Shown piece by piece: positions 5,465 to 7,897 of a stretch of 7,897 bases of DNA. The notes under the pieces were generated by a model, which did no database searches, was not told where the DNA came from, and saw only the letters and a program-made list of their open reading frames with translations. The position numbers and the translations under genes were made by a program. Every line of letters begins with the position of its first letter. Positions within the stretch are counted from its first letter, which is position 1. The stretch comes from JBEKJU01 sp050011095. Its GTDB lineage: Bacteria > Desulfobacterota > Syntrophorhabdia > Syntrophorhabdales > WCHB1-27. The stretch spans positions 1-7,897 of the forward strand of contig JBEKJU010000166.1 in assembly GCA_050011095.1 (NCBI GenBank), read 5' to 3'.

Positions 5465-6513
5465 TATACGACGAATCGGACAAATTTACCGGGGAAAAGG
5501 GCGAGGAAGCCGCAGCCGAAGAGGACTTTCTCACCCTGCGGCCGAAGGCGCTCTCCGAATACATAGGGCAGGAAAAGGCGGTCGAGACATTGAGGATAGC
5601 GATCGAAGCGGCCCTTAAGAGAGGAGAATCCCTGGAGCATATCCTGCTCAACGGCCCGCCCGGCCTGGGAAAAACGACGCTGGCCCATATCATCGCAAAT
5701 GAGATGAACACAAGAGTCGTCACGTCCTCGGGACCGGCCCTCGAGAAGGGGGGGGACCTCATGGGACTCCTCACGAACATGGAGAAGGGGGACATCTTCT
5801 TTATCGACGAGATACACCGGATACCGAAGATCGTCGAGGAGTTTCTCTATCCCGCCATGGAGGACTTCGCCGTGGATTTCATATTCGACCGGGGGGTCCA
5901 TGCCCGAACGCATCGGTACCGGCTCGAACGCTTTACCTTGATAGGGGCAACGACCAGGGCGGGTCTTCTATCGTCGCCCTTGAGAGAGCGGTTCGGCATC
6001 GTGCGGGACCTTGACTTTTATGACGAGCAGGATCTGGTGCGTATCGTCAAGCGATCAGCCCTCATACTGAAGATCCCTGTCCATGAGGAAGGGGCATATG
6101 AGATCGCGCGACGGGCCAGGGGCACGCCCAGGGTGGCCAACAGGCTCCTGAAGCGCGTCCGGGACTATGCCCAGGTCAGGGCAAAGGGCGTCATTACTAA
6201 GACGGTCGCGGTCGATGCATTGGCCCTCGAAGGCATAGACGAGTGCGGATTGAGCGAGCTTGACAGAAGGCTTTTGAAGATCATCATCCTCAACTACAAG
6301 GGCGGGCCGGCCGGCATTGAGGCGTTGGCAGCGACCCTTCAGCTGGAGACGGACGTCCTCCTTGAGGTCGTGGAGCCTTACCTTCTGAAAACGGGTTTTC
6401 TCGTGAGGACATCCCAGGGCAGAAAGGCCCCGGAGAAGGCGTACGACCATCTCGCTCTCCCCCATCGGACGGCGCACCACGGCGGCGCCGACCTCTTCGG
6501 CGAGCGAAAGTAG
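5461..6513 (+). CDS. ruvB: Holliday-junction branch-migration motor ATPase RuvB
   Basis: A 350-residue AAA+ motor that works as a ring on either side of RuvA to drive branch migration. The Walker A motif GPPGLGKTT is at 65-73, Walker B DEIHR at 116-120, sensor 1 GATTRAG at 162-168, the arginine finger in SPLRERFG (172-179) and sensor 2 in GTPRVANRLL (221-230). The C-terminal winged-helix DNA-binding domain runs from about 263 (GLSELDRRLL) to 331 (RTSQGRKAPEKAYDHL). The stretch at about 140-158, the hairpin that binds RuvA, reads GVHARTHRYRLERF where most RuvB have GPxARSIRLDLPPF. The start ATG overlaps the ruvA stop by four bases. Length is normal. The product seems complete and functional, including both nucleotide-binding and DNA-binding parts. 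Confidence 0.96.
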   Translation: MIYDESDKFTGEKGEEAAAEEDFLTLRPKALSEYIGQEKAVETLRIAIEAALKRGESLEHILLNGPPGLGKTTLAHIIANEMNTRVVTSSGPALEKGGDLMGLLTNMEKGDIFFIDEIHRIPKIVEEFLYPAMEDFAVDFIFDRGVHARTHRYRLERFTLIGATTRAGLLSSPLRERFGIVRDLDFYDEQDLVRIVKRSALILKIPVHEEGAYEIARRARGTPRVANRLLKRVRDYAQVRAKGVITKTVAVDALALEGIDECGLSELDRRLLKIIILNYKGGPAGIEALAATLQLETDVLLEVVEPYLLKTGFLVRTSQGRKAPEKAYDHLALPHRTAHHGGADLFGERK

Positions 6514-6538
6514 GTCCTTTAGAATGCGGCCGGGAAAG

Positions 6539-6564
6539 GGGCTGTCCTTTAACGCGCACAGCCT
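6539..6564. terminator. Hairpin between convergent ruvB and yebC
   Basis: GGGCTGT (6539-6545) pairs with ACAGCCT (6558-6564) around a 12-nt loop, seven pairs with one G-U. It lies in the 70-nt gap between the two stop codons, where a shared two-way transcript end is expected. There is no clear T-run on either side, so this is a weak terminator call. Confidence 0.3.
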
Positions 6565-6583
6565 GCCCTGCGCATGAAGGGAG

Positions 6584-7336
6584 TTACTGGCTGAGCCTCT
6601 CCATTTCCTGGGTGGAAATATCGAAATTTGCGTGGACGTCCTGAACGTCGTCCGAATCTTCAAGGGCCTCCAGGAGCTTCAGCATGGTCTCGGCGCTCTT
6701 CCCTTCGAGTTTGACGGACGTCTGCGGAACCATATCTATCTGGGCCACGAGGTACTTCATGTTCTGCTGATCAAAGACCTTCCTGATGGCCTCGAAGGTC
6801 GAGGCGTCCGTAAGAACCTCAAGGGCGTCTTCGTCTTCCCTCACATCCTCGGCCCCGGTTTCAAGGGCGATCTCCATCACCTTGTCCTCGTTCACCGCCT
6901 GCCTGTCAAAGGAGATATATCCTTTCTTATTGAAGATCCAGGCTACGCTCCCCGCCTCGCCGAGGTTGCCGTTATAGCGGGAAAAGATGTGACGGATCTC
7001 CGCGGTGGTCCGGTTCTTATTGTCGGTGAGGGCTTGCACCAGTATGGCAACGCCGCTGGGCCCATATCCTTCGTACGTGTATTCCTCGTACATCTCGCCG
7101 CCGTCGACTGCCGCCGTGCCGCGCTTTATGGCCCTTTCGATGTTCTCTTTCGTCATATTCTCCGTTTTTGCCTTAAGGACAGCAACACGGAGCCGCGGAT
7201 TTGCCTCGATGTCCCCCCCGCCTATTCTTGCAGCGGTCGTTATTTCCTTGATGATCTTAGTGAAAATCTTTCCCCGTCGAGCATCAGCAGCGCCCTTCTT
7301 GTGCTTGATGGTGCTCCACTTGCTATGTCCGGACAT
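6584..7336 (-). CDS. yebC: YebC/PmpR (TACO1) family protein
   Basis: A 250-residue member of the YebC/PmpR/TACO1 family. The start MSGHSKWSTIKHKKGAADAR followed by KIFTKIIKEITTAAR is the family hallmark; YEGYGPSGVA (88-97), LTDNKNRT and a run from GNLGEAGSVAWIFNKKG are also conserved, and the length is typical. Members were first described as transcription regulators; later work ties the family to translation, easing ribosome stalling at difficult motifs. The start is set by GAGGGG (complement of 7341-7346) a few bases upstream. In many bacteria yebC lies just upstream of ruvC on the same strand; here it is downstream of ruvB and convergent. It lies 20 nt after tRNA-Val, leaving no room for a separate promoter, so it is probably co-transcribed with the tRNA. 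Confidence 0.95.
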   Translation of the reverse strand: MSGHSKWSTIKHKKGAADARRGKIFTKIIKEITTAARIGGGDIEANPRLRVAVLKAKTENMTKENIERAIKRGTAAVDGGEMYEEYTYEGYGPSGVAILVQALTDNKNRTTAEIRHIFSRYNGNLGEAGSVAWIFNKKGYISFDRQAVNEDKVMEIALETGAEDVREDEDALEVLTDASTFEAIRKVFDQQNMKYLVAQIDMVPQTSVKLEGKSAETMLKLLEALEDSDDVQDVHANFDISTQEMERLSQ

Positions 7337-7356
7337 ATTCCCCTCAAGTAGGTAAA

Positions 7357-7433
7357 TGGTGGGCAGTATAGGATTCGAACCTACGACCTCTGGTATGTGA
7401 GACCAGCGCTCTAACCAACTGAGCTAACCGCCC
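7357..7433 (-). tRNA. tRNA-Val, anticodon CAC
   Basis: On the minus strand the sequence folds into a full cloverleaf. The acceptor stem GGGCGGT pairs with ACTGCCC (one G-U), the D-arm contains TAGCTCAGTTGGTTAGAGC, the anticodon stem is CTGGT/ACCAG around the loop CTCACAT, and the T-loop is TTCGAAT closed by GTAGG/CCTAT. The anticodon CAC (complement of 7397-7399) reads the valine codon GUG. The 3' CCA is encoded (7359-7357) after discriminator A. No long variable arm is present. Confidence 0.95.
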
Positions 7434-7443
7434 ATCGGTCAAT

Positions 7444-7471
7444 ATTATAACGAATATGGATTCAAAGTCAA
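7444..7471 (-). promoter_or_regulatory. Strong sigma-70 promoter for tRNA-Val (and yebC)
   Basis: On the minus strand TTGACT (complement of 7471-7466) and TATAAT (complement of 7449-7444) are separated by 16 nt: five of six and six of six consensus bases. The expected start is near 7437, only a few bases before the mature tRNA 5' end. This strength fits a stable RNA gene, and it is the nearest visible promoter for yebC. Confidence 0.8.
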
Positions 7472-7529
7472 CACAAAGGGACCGGGTGATTCACACCATA
7501 TGCCGCCCCTCGGGGCCGTTGCGTGTCTC

Positions 7530-7556
7530 TTAAGTTTTTGTGCCGCGGAACGATAA
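7530..7556 (+). promoter_or_regulatory. Candidate sigma-28 (FliA-type) promoter for the CheY-like gene
   Basis: TTAAGTTT (7530-7537), 11 nt, then AACGATAA (7549-7556). Against TAAAGTTT-N11-GCCGATAA this is 7 of 8 and 6 of 8 with exact spacing. The expected start is near 7564, leaving about 37 nt before the ATG. An overlapping GATAAT (7552-7557) could also serve as a sigma-70 -10 box, but no good -35 goes with it. Confidence 0.45.
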
Positions 7557-7558
7557 TT

Positions 7559-7581
7559 ATTGCAGGACACAAGCGTGCAAT
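7559..7581 (+). repeat. 6-bp inverted repeat at the presumed cheY transcript start
   Basis: ATTGCA (7559-7564) and TGCAAT (7576-7581) are exact inverted copies with an 11-nt spacer. They lie at the expected start point and just before the ribosome binding site, so they could be an operator or a leader hairpin. Short enough to arise by chance. Confidence 0.25.
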
Positions 7582-7600
7582 GAGGCAAGCGGAGGGCCGG

Positions 7601-7897
7601 ATGAGGGTGCTCGTGGTCGATGATTTTGCGACGATGAGAAAGATCATAAAAAATGTTTTGCGCCAGATCAACATTGATAACGTGGTGGAGGCGGAGAATG
7701 GAAGACACGCCCTTTCCGTCCTCAGAAGCGACGACATAGATTTCATCATCAGCGACTGGATCATGCCGGAGATGACGGGCATAGAGTTCCTGAGGGCCAG
7801 TAAGGGTGACGAAGCGATAAGAAATATACCGTTTGTCATTGTTACAGCGGAGGCACAGAAGGACAGCGTGCTGGAGGCCATCAAGTCAGGGGTGGAC
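7601..7897 (+). CDS. cheY: CheY-like single receiver-domain response regulator (3' end cut by window)
   Basis: Ninety-nine codons are open to the window edge. The peptide starts MRVLVVDDFATMRKIIKNVL and continues with EAENGRHAL, then IISDWIMPEMTGIEFL and PFVIVTAEAQKDSV. The acidic pocket D7-D8, phospho-acceptor D52 and switch threonine T82 (in VTAEA) are all present; the conserved lysine near residue 104 would be off the edge. The match to E. coli CheY (VDDFSTMRR, ISDWNMP, VTAEAKKE) is close, which suggests chemotaxis or flagellar control and a length of about 125 residues, but a C-terminal extension cannot be excluded. GGAGGG at 7591-7596 sits four bases before the ATG. An in-frame ATG at 7580 has no ribosome binding site at proper distance. 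Confidence 0.9.
   Translation, partial: MRVLVVDDFATMRKIIKNVLRQINIDNVVEAENGRHALSVLRSDDIDFIISDWIMPEMTGIEFLRASKGDEAIRNIPFVIVTAEAQKDSVLEAIKSGVD

Noticed and set aside
5014..5913. A 299-codon open frame antisense to ruvA and ruvB
   Set aside because: It crosses two well-supported overlapping genes, is low-complexity in places and resembles no family I know.
6632..7351. A 239-codon plus-strand frame opposite yebC
   Set aside because: The minus-strand YebC protein matches its family from start to end, so the plus frame is a shadow.

Overview
This is an ordinary-looking chromosomal segment of fairly high GC. It probably comes from a Desulfobacterota (old Deltaproteobacteria) lineage. That placement is an inference from the gene mix: an EAL-HDOD signalling protein, a RodZ-type protein, ruvC-ruvA-ruvB, a YebC-family gene and a CheY receiver. 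No mobile element, CRISPR array, prophage or defence locus was seen. I do not see a novel multi-gene system; the points of interest are in gene arrangement, intergenic signals and individual protein sequences.

Layout, left to right. Positions 1-78 (minus) hold the first 26 codons of a DEAD-box RNA helicase that runs off the left edge. A 360-nt divergent intergenic region carries a likely helicase promoter and two inverted repeats. An EAL-HDOD protein (441-1676, plus) follows, with a possible sigma-28-type promoter in front. A 311-nt spacer rich in inverted repeats leads to purM (1988-3166, plus), which encodes the long variant of AIR synthase best known from Bacteroidetes. A 258-nt spacer with a good sigma-70 promoter leads to a RodZ-like membrane HTH protein (3425-4243, plus). 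Then come ruvC, ruvA and ruvB (4372-6513, plus), a tight overlapping operon for Holliday-junction branch migration and resolution. Tail to tail with ruvB, on the minus strand, is a YebC/TACO1-family gene (6584-7336). Just upstream of it, on the same strand, is tRNA-Val(CAC) (7357-7433) with a strong sigma-70 promoter. At the right edge, on the plus strand, is a CheY-like receiver protein (7601 onward, cut by the window end) preceded by a sequence with the spacing and much of the consensus of a sigma-28 (FliA) promoter.

How the genes work together. RuvA and RuvB form the branch-migration motor and RuvC cuts the junction; their overlaps imply translational coupling. tRNA-Val and yebC lie only 20 nt apart and probably share one transcript. 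The EAL-HDOD and CheY genes are both signalling genes and both may be linked to motility control, but this rests on weak promoter matches. purM, the RodZ-like gene and the helicase look like independent housekeeping units.
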